Source: Sisyra terminalis (taxonomy: Eukaryota; Arthropoda; Insecta; Neuroptera; Sisyridae). From it: a stretch of 64,000 bases of DNA. Within the stretch, counting starts at the first letter, position 1, and the number at the start of each line of letters is the position of its first letter. A program made the position numbers and the translations under genes. The stretch is taken from NCBI GenBank assembly GCA_958496175.1, contig OY292278.1:13578001-13642000 (forward strand). The letters are read 5' to 3'. Shown here one piece after another: positions 24,118-34,140 of this stretch. The notes below the pieces were generated by a model. That model was given only the letters and a program-made list of their open reading frames with translations, did not search any database and was not told the origin of the DNA.

Positions 24118-24836
24118 TCAAATATTAAAAATTACTCTACATACTCGTATATCAAAAATATAAATTCCAATACAACCCAACTGGCAAAACTATACGTGAT
24201 GATCCTAATTAAATAATGTTAAATTAATTAATAAAATCCAAGTCATACCAAAATTGTGCTTAACTTATACCAAAATAAAATTGTTTTATCTTTTGCAACT
24301 TCCAAACCGAACTTGAGATTTGAATTTAATGATTTGATGTGATAAAAAGTTTAACAATTACAATGCTTTTCAGGTTTTATTTGGCTTGTTATGTTGGATT
24401 ATATTTTAACTATTTTTTTTAATTTGAAAAGTAATTTATGTTTTACTATGCAAAAAATAAAAGAAAAATTTCTGGATCCATTTTGTATTTTCCATAATAA
24501 ACTACAATCAAAAATAAATAAGCCTAGAAAAAAAAACTTTTTTTACTTTTTTTAATTGGCCTTAAATGATTAACTTTAAATGATGACGATAATCTTGACC
24601 GATAATCTGGACCTGTCAATCGATAGGCTAGGCATGTGGGTAGTATCTAGCACTCATTAAATGTGATATCCCTTATAGTGTCGAAAATATCAGAAGAATT
24701 ACAAATACTAAAAAGCTCAAAAACCAGGATAAATTCAAAATTTATTTCATGTTATATTTCTCTCCTTGTAATAAAATAATCAACTTTGGATAGTGGGAAA
24801 TAAGGACAAGCTTATTTGTGAAATATTGTTTTATTT

Positions 24837-25136
24837 GGTTGATAAAATATTTAGAGCACTAGGATCAAAAATAATCGGTTAAAACTGTATTTATTACATG
24901 CGTTGTTTCGGCTCCTTTATTGAGCCTTCCTCAGGCGTTCGTAAAAAATCTTTTTAACTTTGTTAATAGTTATCGTTGTCATAATTCATTTTTGTAGACA
25001 TGGTACAGTTGGTAAAAATAAAACTTCCAAGAGATAAAATTTTTTCAATAGAAAATAAATAATTTTTCGATAAAAATAATATATAAAATTCAGTTAAAAG
25101 TTTACACTAGTTTAAAACTCAACCGCTCATCATTGC
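24837..25136 (-). mobile_element. 300-bp insertion carrying another ribozyme-like core
   Basis: Comparison with unit 1 of the duplication shows exactly 300 extra bases in unit 2, bracketed by TTTATTT at 24830-24836 and 25137-25143. This is a 7-bp target-site duplication. The insert carries the hammerhead-like core at 24900-24936 and no open frame. Its size and cargo resemble families A and B. Orientation is given by the ribozyme strand. Confidence 0.68.
24900..24936 (-). ncRNA. Hammerhead-like core in the 300-bp insertion
   Basis: Minus strand: GC, CTGAGGA, A, stem II GGCTC/GAGCC with an AATAAAG loop, GAAA, CAAC, GC. The core is intact, but the GU expected before the cut is AA, and only two stem I pairs remain. 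Possibly decayed. Confidence 0.5.
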
Positions 25137-25147
25137 TTTATTTTCGT

Positions 25148-25186
25148 GTCAACGTTTCGTCAAATATTTCTTGACTTCTTCAGGGC
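25148..25186 (-). ncRNA. Hammerhead-like ribozyme, tandem unit 2 (core intact)
   Basis: Minus strand: CTGAAGA, A, stem II GTCAA-GAAATAT-TTGAC, GAAA, CGTT, GAC. The core is complete. Stem I is GCC opposite GAC, mostly lost here. Unit 1 keeps the matching GUC, so the ancestor probably had a GUC/GAC stem I. Confidence 0.58.
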
Positions 25187-25420
25187 TATATTAAAAATTA
25201 CTCCACAGATGTCATAAATAAAAATTCCAATATAACCCAACTGGCAGAACTATACGTCATGATCCCAATTAAATACTGTTAAATTAAATAATGAAGATCA
25301 AGTCATTCCAAAATTGTGCTTAACTTATACCAAAATAAAAGAGTTTCATCTTTTACAATTACCGAACTTGAAATTAGAATTTTAATAATTTAATTTTTTG
25401 TGATGAAAAGTTTAACAATT

Positions 25421-27358
25421 ACTAGTGGATATAACCGATATCGCTATCTAAAAAAAAAGGATCAATATGGATCAAATCAAATTTTGATTTTCTCTTACTA
25501 TCACTGTCTCAAAAAAAATCGTTCTGTATTTGGTAAGAAGAGCATAATTTGTCTTTCAAATTCGTTGATAAATCTTCGTTATCTTCAAGAGAAGTTAAAA
25601 ACCACAAACACAAACATCTTCACCTGCTATTATCAATTGTAAATTGTTGTTCGGTTTAGGCAATCAAAACTTAATTAAATTACAAATTATGTTAACAATT
25701 GAAGAGCTAAACAACTTTAACAATTAAAATTTTCGACAAAATTTAGTCTAATCCAAAGCTTTTTTCTACGTAAAAGCCTATATAGAGAAATAATTAGTTT
25801 AAAAAAAATACGCAAGAAAAAAATTCCCGACACAAAAAAAGGAACATTCTTGTTAAATTGCCTTTTGTTTTTCATTAACGCTCGGTAAATTTTTGCGAAA
25901 ATTTTTTCTAACAAGTTAATTCTAACACCCAATTTATAAAAATCCACCCCCCGCATACATTCAACGCACTTAACGTTTATAATGTGTCAAAAACGTTTAA
26001 ACGTTATCTCGGCCACAAAACGCGCTATTAAATTCGAGCACAAAAAAGACGAAACTTTTTGCCTACATAATTTATTTACTTGTATTTTATATATTTTTTC
26101 TCTACACTCTTGTCATATGTATATATATATATATATCTCTCTGAGAGAATAATCTCATTTTAACCATAACAATCATAAAGCTCGATGAAAGCTCAACAAG
26201 TTTGAAATAGAAAATAAAAAGCTTGCGTCGCGTCTAGTTGCGTCATCGGCCAAAAGAATGAAAATGGATTTTTTGTGCTTTGTACGGCAAAAGAATGGAT
26301 TGTGAGTGAATTTTCTTCCGATGTTACTTTTTTGTGGAGAAGTGTAAGTGGATGAAAGATTTTCTTTCTCGATACTGTATAAATAAGAAGCTACAGTAAA
26401 GCACTTTCACCAAAATTTTTAAGTCAAAAAAATTAATTTGAAATTCCTCTTACTATGACTTAAATCCATCAATATCAAAGTTTCAGTATAAAGTTTCAAC
26501 TTTAAAACGTTGGAATTAGGCAAGGAATTTAAATAAATTTATATACTTTAATAAGTAGCAAAATTTAACGGTAATCAATTATATAAAAACAAATTGAGAA
26601 TAAATTGATCTCGCAATTCTGTTATGGCTTTTGTCAGTATGAATTCCACACGTTAAGAGCAAAACCAGTTTAACTGTAAGCTAGAATGGAATTCAAACAA
26701 TCGTACTTTCGACTGGCGATATGAAATAGCATAGTAAAAGCTTGAAGGCCAAAATGTATGTACGAGACAATGGTAGATTTAAATATGTCATTCTGGAATT
26801 TGGAATCAGTTAGAGGTATTTATTATTTGTTGTCAATTATAATTACATTAACACCTGTTTTCGAATCCATAAATGACACCTTTGAGTCTACCTTTTTCTC
26901 ACTATTGATCATTATGGGACAAAGTTTGATAATTTGAACATAAATATCTTTCTACCTGCATTCTTTCGTACAATTCAAGAACAGGTTAATCGATTTCGAT
27001 AATATTTTGTTTTCTGGTATATCTTTGAGTTTCGCCAAAAAACAATATAAAGAAGATCACAAACAAGTCTAATCTATGGTAAATAGTTGTACCAATATTT
27101 TGTTCTTATTTCACTTGTGGTTCCAACTTAAAGACAGCCTTACTGATTTAATAGAAACTTTGTTATCAAGTTTAACTAATTTTTCTTCAGAAGAAAAGGT
27201 TGCCTATTTACGTTTAATTATAAATAATAAAAGTAGCATTCAGAAGAAGACTGAGTAAAATAAATAATAGGACACCCATTAGTTGAATATAAATTGCACT
27301 CTTTCATTAAATATCTATGCTCTTTTTTAACATATCGAAAAATCAGCATATTTGAAAT
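25421..27358. other. No gene seen
   Basis: AT-rich; a TATATA run at 26118-26136 followed by CTCTCTGAGAGA. Short open frames at 25717-25956 and 27076-27258 match nothing I know. Confidence 0.35.
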
Positions 27359-27607
27359 CAGGGGTGGTCAACCCAAATGATATTGCGGGCCACTTGGGAA
27401 ATGAATCATAACTCCATGGGCCACTTTTGAAGTTATAATCTCAAATTCTCCATACTAAATTTAGATATACTTTAAAAATTTTTAGTTTATTGGTTTTCAC
27501 CACTTTGGTCATTATAAAATATATACACTTCATAAATCTGATGCATATCGCGGGTCAAAAAAAATGTCATGGTTTGCCTTTTGCGGTCCGCGGGTTGGCC
27601 ACCTCTG
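27359..27607. mobile_element. hAT-type MITE (249 bp)
   Basis: Left end CAGGGGTGGTCAACCC and right end read inward CAGAGGTGGCCAACCC are an inverted pair of the form typical of hAT elements, with CGGGCCAC/GCGGACCG just inside. The last bases (ACCTCTG) are repeated at 27611-27617. No clear 8-bp target duplication survives. Confidence 0.68.
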
Positions 27608-27647
27608 ACAACCTCTGATTAAATAAACAATGAAAAATATATTTTTT

Positions 27648-28085
27648 TCTACATATATAAAATTGTTATATTCGTTTGGGTAGATTTCAAAAACTCAATA
27701 AGTTCTGCATCGATTTAGCTCAAATTTTGTCACGATATACAATCCGCTTCAAAGATAGTTTTTATCTCTTTCTTGCATCTGTAAAATTCCTGCGACCCGA
27801 AGAAAACGACTTTTTCAATGGTCAATACAATAGCCACTAACTGTCAACATTTCATTGTTATGATGGTGTAGTGATTTTTACAGGTACAAAAAATTTTCTC
27901 TAAACATTAATGATAAATGTATATCTTGAAGGTAAGGTACAATTGGTACAGAGAGGGATGCTGCGGGTTGATAAGGAAGGTGATTTTAATAATTCAGAGG
28001 TTTTTTTTTTCCTTAATTCAATTCATTTATTGGCAACTATTCACAATCATAGGCTGGCAGGACAACGTCTGCCGGGTTCTGCTAG
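27648..28085 (+). mobile_element. Non-autonomous Helitron
   Basis: The 3' end is diagnostic. Hairpin GGCAG (28056-28060) / CTGCC (28069-28073) is followed eight bases later by CTAG (28082-28085) and a T, matching the Helitron rule of a hairpin just before CTRR inserted next to T. A plausible 5' start is TCTACATATATAAAATTG at 27648, since insect Helitrons often begin with TC followed by an ATATA run. The 5' boundary is less certain, and its flanking A is not seen. The interior is non-coding. The overlapping frames at 27910-28102 are not protein-like. Confidence 0.66.
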
Positions 28086-28394
28086 TATTTTTTAACAAAT
28101 AATTGTTTTCATAAAAAGATTAAAAATTTTATATATACGTCTAATGTTTATTTTCAAAGCTCTAATTTCAAAATGACTCGACGCAACTTTAATCATTCGA
28201 AAGATATCCAGAAATAAAAAAAAAACATTTAAATTCAAAATCTTTTTAGAATGTTACAAATATTACAGAAGGAATAGTCTACTTGTAAAGTTTTTTGGAT
28301 CAAAAATTGATGATAATAATTTCAGGTATGTAAATATTTTTTTTTAAAAAATATGAAGAAAATATTGTTCCATACTCATCAATTAATATAAAAT

Positions 28395-28870
28395 ATATTC
28401 ATAAATTAAGTGATAATCGCCGCGTAAGGTTTAAGCAATTTAATGATATCCACAATTGCATGCAGAAGGTAATTAGCCAATAAAATTACGAGATTTAAAG
28501 ACGTTCATTTGTTTCAATTATTGAAAATTTGAAAATTGAACATTGCCACTCCCACAGCCGTGTTAATATACGATTACGTATACGCAATTATATGGAACGT
28601 TTTGTGCACTGACGTCATTCAAGACCTATCGACGCATTAATTGTTATTAAAGGGTTAGATTTAAAAAAACTTTAAAATAGACTGTAAAAGTTGTTATTAT
28701 TATTGTTTAATTGAAAAAAAAAATTATTGAAATCAAAGGTAAATACAATAATTAACTGAAAATATTATTACAGGTAAGTATAAAAGTATAATAAACATTG
28801 GTAAAAATTGCAATGATTTTTGCGTATTTCTTAAATTCAAACAATATTGTTTCTGGATTAAATATTTAAA
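28395..28870 (+). repeat. Diverged interspersed repeat G, copy 1
   Basis: Aligns with 55780-56200. Shared landmarks are CAATAAAATTACGAGATT, a TTGAAAATTTGAAAATT region, CACTGACGTCATTC, ATTAAAGGGTTAGATTT and ATATTATTACAG followed by GTATAATAAA. It contains the palindrome TGACGTCA, conserved in the other copy as TAACGTCA. Type unknown. Confidence 0.55.
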
Positions 28871-29089
28871 ATTTTTTTGGTCAGATTAAAATATATTTAT
28901 TGTTTAAAAAAATTGTGGAGATAGAGATTTAAAACTTTCGGAATCTTAGTAATTTACCCTTAAGCCTCTTATAGGTAAGCATCTTCAAAATTTCTTTCCA
29001 GGGCTGATACACCTTGCTTAAAACTTTAAGCCCTTTGATAATTAATTATAATTATTGATTTATTAATGATGATTAATAATTAATTGTTG

Positions 29090-29316
29090 GGCTCAAGTCC
29101 CTTCTAAGTCGGCCAATATCTGGCAACGTTGTTTTTTCTAAGCTGTTTTTTATTCTATTAGCGATTTTTTTTTGTTAATTTAATTCTTATTTGGTATAAT
29201 TTTCTCTTTTGGGGCTAAAATTTCATTATGGACCGATTTTTTCGGGAATCAAATTAAAAACAAAGTAGAAAATGCAACGTTGCCAGATATTTACCGACCT
29301 AAAAGAGACTTTAGCC
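29090..29316. mobile_element. MITE family C, copy 1 (227 bp)
   Basis: Ends GGCTCAAGTCC and GGCTAAAGTCT (read inward) are flanked by a perfect 8-bp duplication AATTGTTG at 29082-29089 and 29317-29324. Long imperfect TIRs share TCTGGCAACGTTG. Copies at 37136-37360 and 45203-45429 belong to the same family. The 8-bp duplication fits hAT, Merlin or P-type elements; the GG start leans to Merlin but is not decisive. Confidence 0.85.
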
Positions 29317-29324
29317 AATTGTTG

Positions 29325-30260
29325 TTTTGTAGCTATTATCCATACAATTAAAAAAATATGATGCATTTTTTAATTTTTTAACTATATAATTATGCAATTT
29401 TAAATAAAAATTGAAACCATATTAAAATAAACTCTTTATATTGAATTTTAAATAGAATCAAGTTATGAATGATACATTTGTATAAGAGAAAAAATACAAC
29501 AAAAAAAAAAATAACTATTCAATGAGTACATTGCTTTGAGGACTTTGAATGACGTTGAATCATTATTCGAGATAGTTGTGATGTAAGTCATCTTTGGCTC
29601 ATTTTCCATATTTTTCTCTATGTGATTTCTTTGTATTGCGGAGCAGAAGAGAGAGAGAGAGAATTGAAGGGAAGACGGGAAAAATTTGACGACAAGTCAA
29701 AGAAAGAGTGAGGTGTTGTGCTGCACTGCACAAAATGGAAATAAATACGGTTTGGCTTTTGAGAGCTTTTTTCGTCGTTGCAGATTAAAGCTCTGGTTGA
29801 GATAAGTGAATTTGAAGATTCGTTTGATTTGGACTTTGAGAACGTTACAAAAGGAAAATCGATTTTTCTTTGGAATAAATGCAAAAATCTGACGCAAATT
29901 TACAATGAGGTATTTTCGTCAAAATAGCATTGGTTATGAGTGGAAAATTGAATAAGTAGAGGATTTGAAGTCATTTCCGAAGAGTGTTTTATTTTTAATA
30001 CATTTTGTTACTACATTTTTAAACTTTTTTATTCTTTACAAATAAGATATCCCGTAGACTTTAGCAAGAAAAATTCTATTTTCTGTTTTATCTTTAATGT
30101 TAATAATCGGGTACCCGTACGATAATGGGGATGAATTAGTATGGAAAACCAAAAGAAAAAAAAACAGCTCTTGAATCGAAGTTGTAAGTACTTCGAAGTG
30201 CATTTTTGCACAATTAGTTTAAATTTCTGTTGTTGCCCTATTGTCAATCGGATATCCGAG
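29325..30260. other. No gene seen
   Basis: AT-rich; a GA-rich patch at 29645-29662 (GAGAGAGAGAGAG). The overlapping reverse frames at 29618-29897 cover this low-complexity stretch and are not protein-like. Confidence 0.35.
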
Positions 30261-30262
30261 TA

Positions 30263-31174
30263 GGGGAGACTGGGTACACAAGTAACGGCGGGTCGAAAGT
30301 AACAAATGCTTTCTAGGTTTATCCAATGGGCGAACTCCGCTTTGTTGCCATCAGGTGATTGCTTAGAGCACCCACCTCAATCGCATTAGGTTGACGCGTG
30401 CGCAGTGCATTGTTAGGTTATATAATAGGACATAATGTGTTTTAACGAGCCAAAAGTAAGTTTTTCGACATTTTCTTACTTATTGTTTACATAGTCGTAA
30501 AAGGATCATTGTAATCCGAATGTTTGCATATCCATTCTTTATTAGATAAATTGTATATTGTTTAAATTCATTTTTGTCTAGCACGTTCCGTTTTAAGGTT
30601 AAATTACACGTTCTATTAAAAATGAGAATGGGTACAACAGTAACATAGCCCCTTAGGGTACAAAGGTAATATGTTACTTTTGTCCTCGTAATGATTTTGT
30701 TACTAACATCATATTTTTATGGATATCTACTTCAATAGAATGGTTTTCAATATATTTTCGTGTTGGTAGTTCTTCATGCAGTAGTTCTTATGCGTTGTCG
30801 CGGCATTCAATTGATCCATTTCCTAAAAAATATATATTTTTTGAGTATTCAAAATGCTGAATTTGGTTTCTATCATTAATATAAAGTCTTTTAAATAAGT
30901 AATTTGTTGATTTAACTTGTACTATGTTTTCATTAGCAACCCTTAGCAGTCTTGTTACTTTCGACCCGCCAACGTGATCGAAAGTAACAACAGACAATTT
31001 TTTTTAACTCTGTATTATACATATAAAAGACACCACAATTTAATAAATCAATTTAATATTGTGAAGAACATAAAGTAAATTTATATGTGGTTATATTCGT
31101 TTAATGACAATAATAACACCCAGCCAGAAATCAAGGTAAAGGTACAAATTGTTACTTTTGTACCCCGTCTCCCC
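30263..31174. mobile_element. TA-flanked DNA element E1 with repeated AAAGTAAC modules
   Basis: TA at 30261-30262 and 31175-31176. Ends GGGGAGACTGGGTACACAAG and GGGGAGACGGGGTACAAAAG (read inward). Next come exact subterminal inverted repeats GGCGGGTCGAAAGTAAC (30287-30303) and its complement (30954-30970). The module GGGTnnnAAAGTAAC or a close form appears at both ends, subterminally and in a central hairpin around 30630-30680. No transposase is visible. The architecture parallels E2 at 7965-9994 although the module sequence differs. Confidence 0.75.
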
Positions 31175-31176
31175 TA

Positions 31177-32564
31177 CCAATAGTCGTTAGCATAGAAAAT
31201 AATTGAAAATGGTTTTTATGAATAAATGCATTAATTTTTGTATATAATAAAATCAATAAAAACAGGGTTTTTTTTAAATACAAGTTAAGCACTCATTTTA
31301 ATTAATTCGACACAATGATTAAATTGAAAAAAAACCATAATTACGAAAAATGAAAACTTTGTTTTCATCTTGTCAATTTTAATTCGATTAATTTCCTTTT
31401 CATTTTTCGTTTGTCCCCAATTTCCTTTGCCATTAATTTAATCACGGACTAATTGAATTTCGGGACTTTAAAACTATTTTAATTATATTTGTTTCAACAT
31501 TTTCACCAGCAAACACTTGGTAAAAGTGCGTTCAAGTTCGAACATTTTCATCAAACAAATTGAAAAGCTTTTAATAAATTTTATCAACAGTGCGAATCGA
31601 AAACTATTGTTTGAGAATCAGTTGGCAAGTGATAGTCTGTGCTCTGATTTTTCCTTGAGAAAAAAAGTGATGAAAATCTTTTTACGATTTCATAAAAAAT
31701 CATTTTGTGTGTTAAATGGCAATAAAAACATAATATTTTAAACGTTTTTATTTTCAGTGATTGTCCAAGTGAGCACGAAGGCTGTTAAAAGGTTCATTAA
31801 CTTGTCATCATTTATAAAAATATAATACAAAACGGCACAGGGGAAGAATTAAATGACGAAACTAACCGTTAAATTATGTGAATTTGGACGAAAAACACTG
31901 AAAATTTTGTGTTGTATTTGATGTTTATTATTATTTTTTTTATTAAATTATAAACATCTTTCCTTGACGAGGGTCCGGCGCGCGTTTTCCGAAAGAAAAT
32001 ATTTGCTTTGCCTCATTTTACAACAAATTTATTGTGTTTCGTCGTGTCTTTTATGATTGATTTTATTTCCATTCTAATTTTTTACTATAATATTTAACGG
32101 AAATATAATTCAAAAATCAATATTTTTTGACATAAAAAAATACGAAATTCAATCTTTGGACATTAAATTATCAAACTTGGAACCGACTCAAGTCTTAACT
32201 AATTGAAGAAAATAGGTAATTAAAGTTGGCAGTATTTTTGATTAATGCTCATTTTTTTTCAGTAAATAACTGTAAACTGGCCGTGGTAACTTTAGATGAT
32301 AATTTGAAAGTAATTAATTGAGTAAAACTAGTAACTGTTGCATATTAATTTTTTTCTTTAATTTTAAAAATAAATGTATTTCTACTTGTCACTTCAAAGG
32401 AAGAGATCAGTATATAAGTTATTTGGGGCGAAAAAATTTAATAATTTTCGCTTCCTATTAGTATATGGTTTATGATATATTACATTGTGATACAGTAAAG
32501 TGTGTTGCACAAAAAATAATTCTAAAATTTAACATTGAAAAATACCTTATTTATTTCCGAATCA
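31177..32564. other. No gene seen
   Basis: AT-rich; a small GC-rich patch at 31965-31995 (GGGTCCGGCGCGCG). No feature recognised. Confidence 0.35.
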
Positions 32565-32618
32565 CAATTAATAAATTAATGAATAATAATATATGTCCTA
32601 TGACTCAATTTCTTCTTT

Positions 32619-32663
32619 ATTACGACGCATTTCAACAGTTTTTGGCAGTCATCATCAGGTAAT
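32619..32663 (-). ncRNA. Hammerhead-like ribozyme at the 3' end of the Penelope-like element
   Basis: Minus strand: ATTAC, CTGATGA, one T, stem II GACTG/CTGTT with a CCAAAAA loop (four of five pairs), GAAA, TGCGTC, GTAAT. The flanks AUUAC and GUAAU form a perfect 5-bp stem I, independent evidence that this is a hammerhead. The cut is predicted after the C of GUC (between 32624 and 32623). Stem III would be the self-complementary AUGCGU, implying a dimer. Hammerheads in Penelope-like elements are known from the literature. Confidence 0.72.
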
Positions 32664-33324
32664 GATTATTTTGTTAGTTGTTAATAAATTTCATACAGGT
32701 CGTTGTTTCATGTAATTTGTCCTTAAGGATGTTCTTTGGACCAAGTTTGTGGGCTTTGCATATTTCATATTCCTCCAGGGTGTTCATATGTCATCATTTT
32801 TTGCAAATATGGCTAAAAATGGCTAAAAATGTATTTAATAAAAATTAAAATTTTTTAAAGGTGTTTTGCAAAATTTGAAGTAGTAGTTGAAGTAGGATTC
32901 TTGGGTGTATGTTCCTTATATCTAGTTCCAAATGATCTATAAGTTTTGCCAATGTAGAATTTTTCACAGGAACCACATTTAATTTTATATATTCCGGTTT
33001 TATTTTTCGTTGTAATTTGGTGGTTCTCCAATGGTTTAAGAATTTTCATCCTTTTGTTGTTTGTTGAAAATGCGATATTGAAATTATTTATCCATAAGAA
33101 GTTGGCGATTGTCAAATTAAATATATTATTGAAGTTTGATTTTATATATTTTCTGTTTACTTTTGGTGGAGTTGGAAGAATGGATTTTTTAGTAAATTTC
33201 AATATTATTTTGTCTATGATTGAGCTGTTGTATCCGTTAGTAATGGCTATATGTTTAATTATCTTAATTTTTTCTTCCCGAGCTTTGGTGCTACGAGGGA
33301 ACTTGATTGTTCTATACACTAGAC

Positions 33325-33508
33325 CATTGTTTCCTATCCTGTGGTCGGTGGTCCTATTTGAAAAAATTTGTTTTTTGTTTTTTAATTTAATGGAGGAAAA
33401 CTAAAATATAATATTGTCCGAGAATTGCACTTTTTTTCACTCAGGGGTCCTTGGCATAATGCTTGATTTCCTTGAGGGTCCGCGGCTGAAAAAGGTTAGG
33501 AACCGCTG
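33325..33508. mobile_element. 184-bp hAT MITE inside the Penelope-like element
   Basis: Perfect 8-bp target duplication CACTAGAC at 33317-33324 and 33509-33516. Ends CATTGTTTCC and CAGCGGTTCC (read inward), and the inner GGTTAGGAACCGCTG-type sequence, are typical of hAT termini. It interrupts the minus-strand Penelope-like reading frame, so it is younger than that element. Confidence 0.88.
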
Positions 33509-33726
33509 CACTAGACTGTTGTAAGTCACCATTTTTTGGTTTCCTGGGTGAAATGATGTTTTATGGATGGTTGTGTTATTTATTGTTGGTTTTCTGTATA
33601 TATTGTATGACAATTTTTCATTTTCATTGGTGATCATTGTGTCTAAAAAGTTGATTAACTATTTATTTCGGGTTCTGAACTATAATTTATTTTCTGGTTA
33701 ATTTTGTTTAGATCGGATACCATATA

Positions 33727-34140
33727 GTTTCCTGTGAAAATTCTACATTGGAAAAACTTGTAGATCTTTTGGAACAAGATATAAGGAACATACACCCAAG
33801 AAACCTTCTTCAACAATAACTTCAAATTTTACTAAACTTCTTTATGACGAAAATCATCAATGCTTAAATTTCAAAACTAATATTAAGTCATTACATATTT
33901 ACAAAAAAGGATCACATATGAACGCCCTAGAAGAATTTGAAATATACAAAGCCCAAAACTTAAACCCCAATAACATCCTTAATGACAAATTATATAAAAC
34001 AAACAACCTATATGAAATTTGTTTACAACTGACAAAATAATCATTCTCTGATGATGACAGCCAAAAACTGTTGAAAGCATCGTAATAAACAAGAAATTGA
34101 GTCATATGACATATAATTATTATTCATTAATTCTAAAATT
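33727..34140 (+). mobile_element. Second Penelope-like fragment, plus strand (GIY-YIG C-terminus and 3' end)
   Basis: From FYIGKTCRSFGTRYKEHTPK at about 33740 the frame stays open to a TAA at 34038-34040, including HMNALEEFEIYKAQNLNP and NNILNDKLYK. This matches the C-terminus of the minus-strand copy. It begins inside the GIY-YIG domain and meets the other copy head to head at about 33725. The 3' flanks are shared up to GACATATAATTATTATTC (mirrored near 32575-32600). Such inverted arrangements are known for Penelope-like elements. A hammerhead-like core starts three bases after the stop codon. Confidence 0.85.
34043..34086 (+). ncRNA. Hammerhead-like ribozyme after the plus-strand Penelope-like ORF
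   Basis: ATTCT, CTGATGA, T, stem II GACAG-CCAAAAA-CTGTT (five pairs), GAAA, GCATC, GTAAT. Core and stem II are intact. Stem I keeps most of the AUUAC/GUAAU pairing with one mismatch and one wobble. Compared with the 32619-32663 copy one base is missing after GAAA, so stem III is damaged. Confidence 0.68.

Larger units (their letters stand above)
23610..25420. repeat. Diverged tandem duplication with ribozyme-like cores
   Basis: Unit 1 (about 23610-24364) and unit 2 (about 24371-25420) align along their length. Shared landmarks are TGGATCCATT, CTGTCAATCGATAGG, GGCATGTGGG, AACCCAACTGGCA and AAGTTTAACAATTAC at the end. Unit 2 has an extra 300 bp at 24837-25136. Each unit contains one hammerhead-like core on the minus strand. 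No protein is recognisable, so this may be the 3' non-coding part of a Penelope-like element. Confidence 0.75.
32565..33724 (-). mobile_element. Penelope-like retroelement fragment, minus strand (RT C-terminus and GIY-YIG)
   Basis: A Penelope-like element encodes a reverse transcriptase followed by a GIY-YIG endonuclease. On the minus strand, from 33724 down, I read the end of the RT (NFLD-like region, then LSYNIYRKPT, TTIHKTSFHP and KMVTYNSLV). A linker follows, then the GIY-YIG block at about 33000-32860 (GIYKIKC.SC..FYIGKT.RSF..R..EH) and a conserved tail (HMNTLEEYEI, KNILKDKL) near 32795-32720. The hAT MITE at 33325-33508 splits the frame within the NSLV region. Skipping the insert and one copy of its target duplication rejoins the two halves. 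The ribozyme-like core at 32619-32663 follows. The 5' part of the RT is missing. Confidence 0.85.

Noticed and set aside
33054..33404. 116-codon plus-strand frame
   Set aside because: Antisense shadow of the Penelope-like ORF and the nested hAT MITE.
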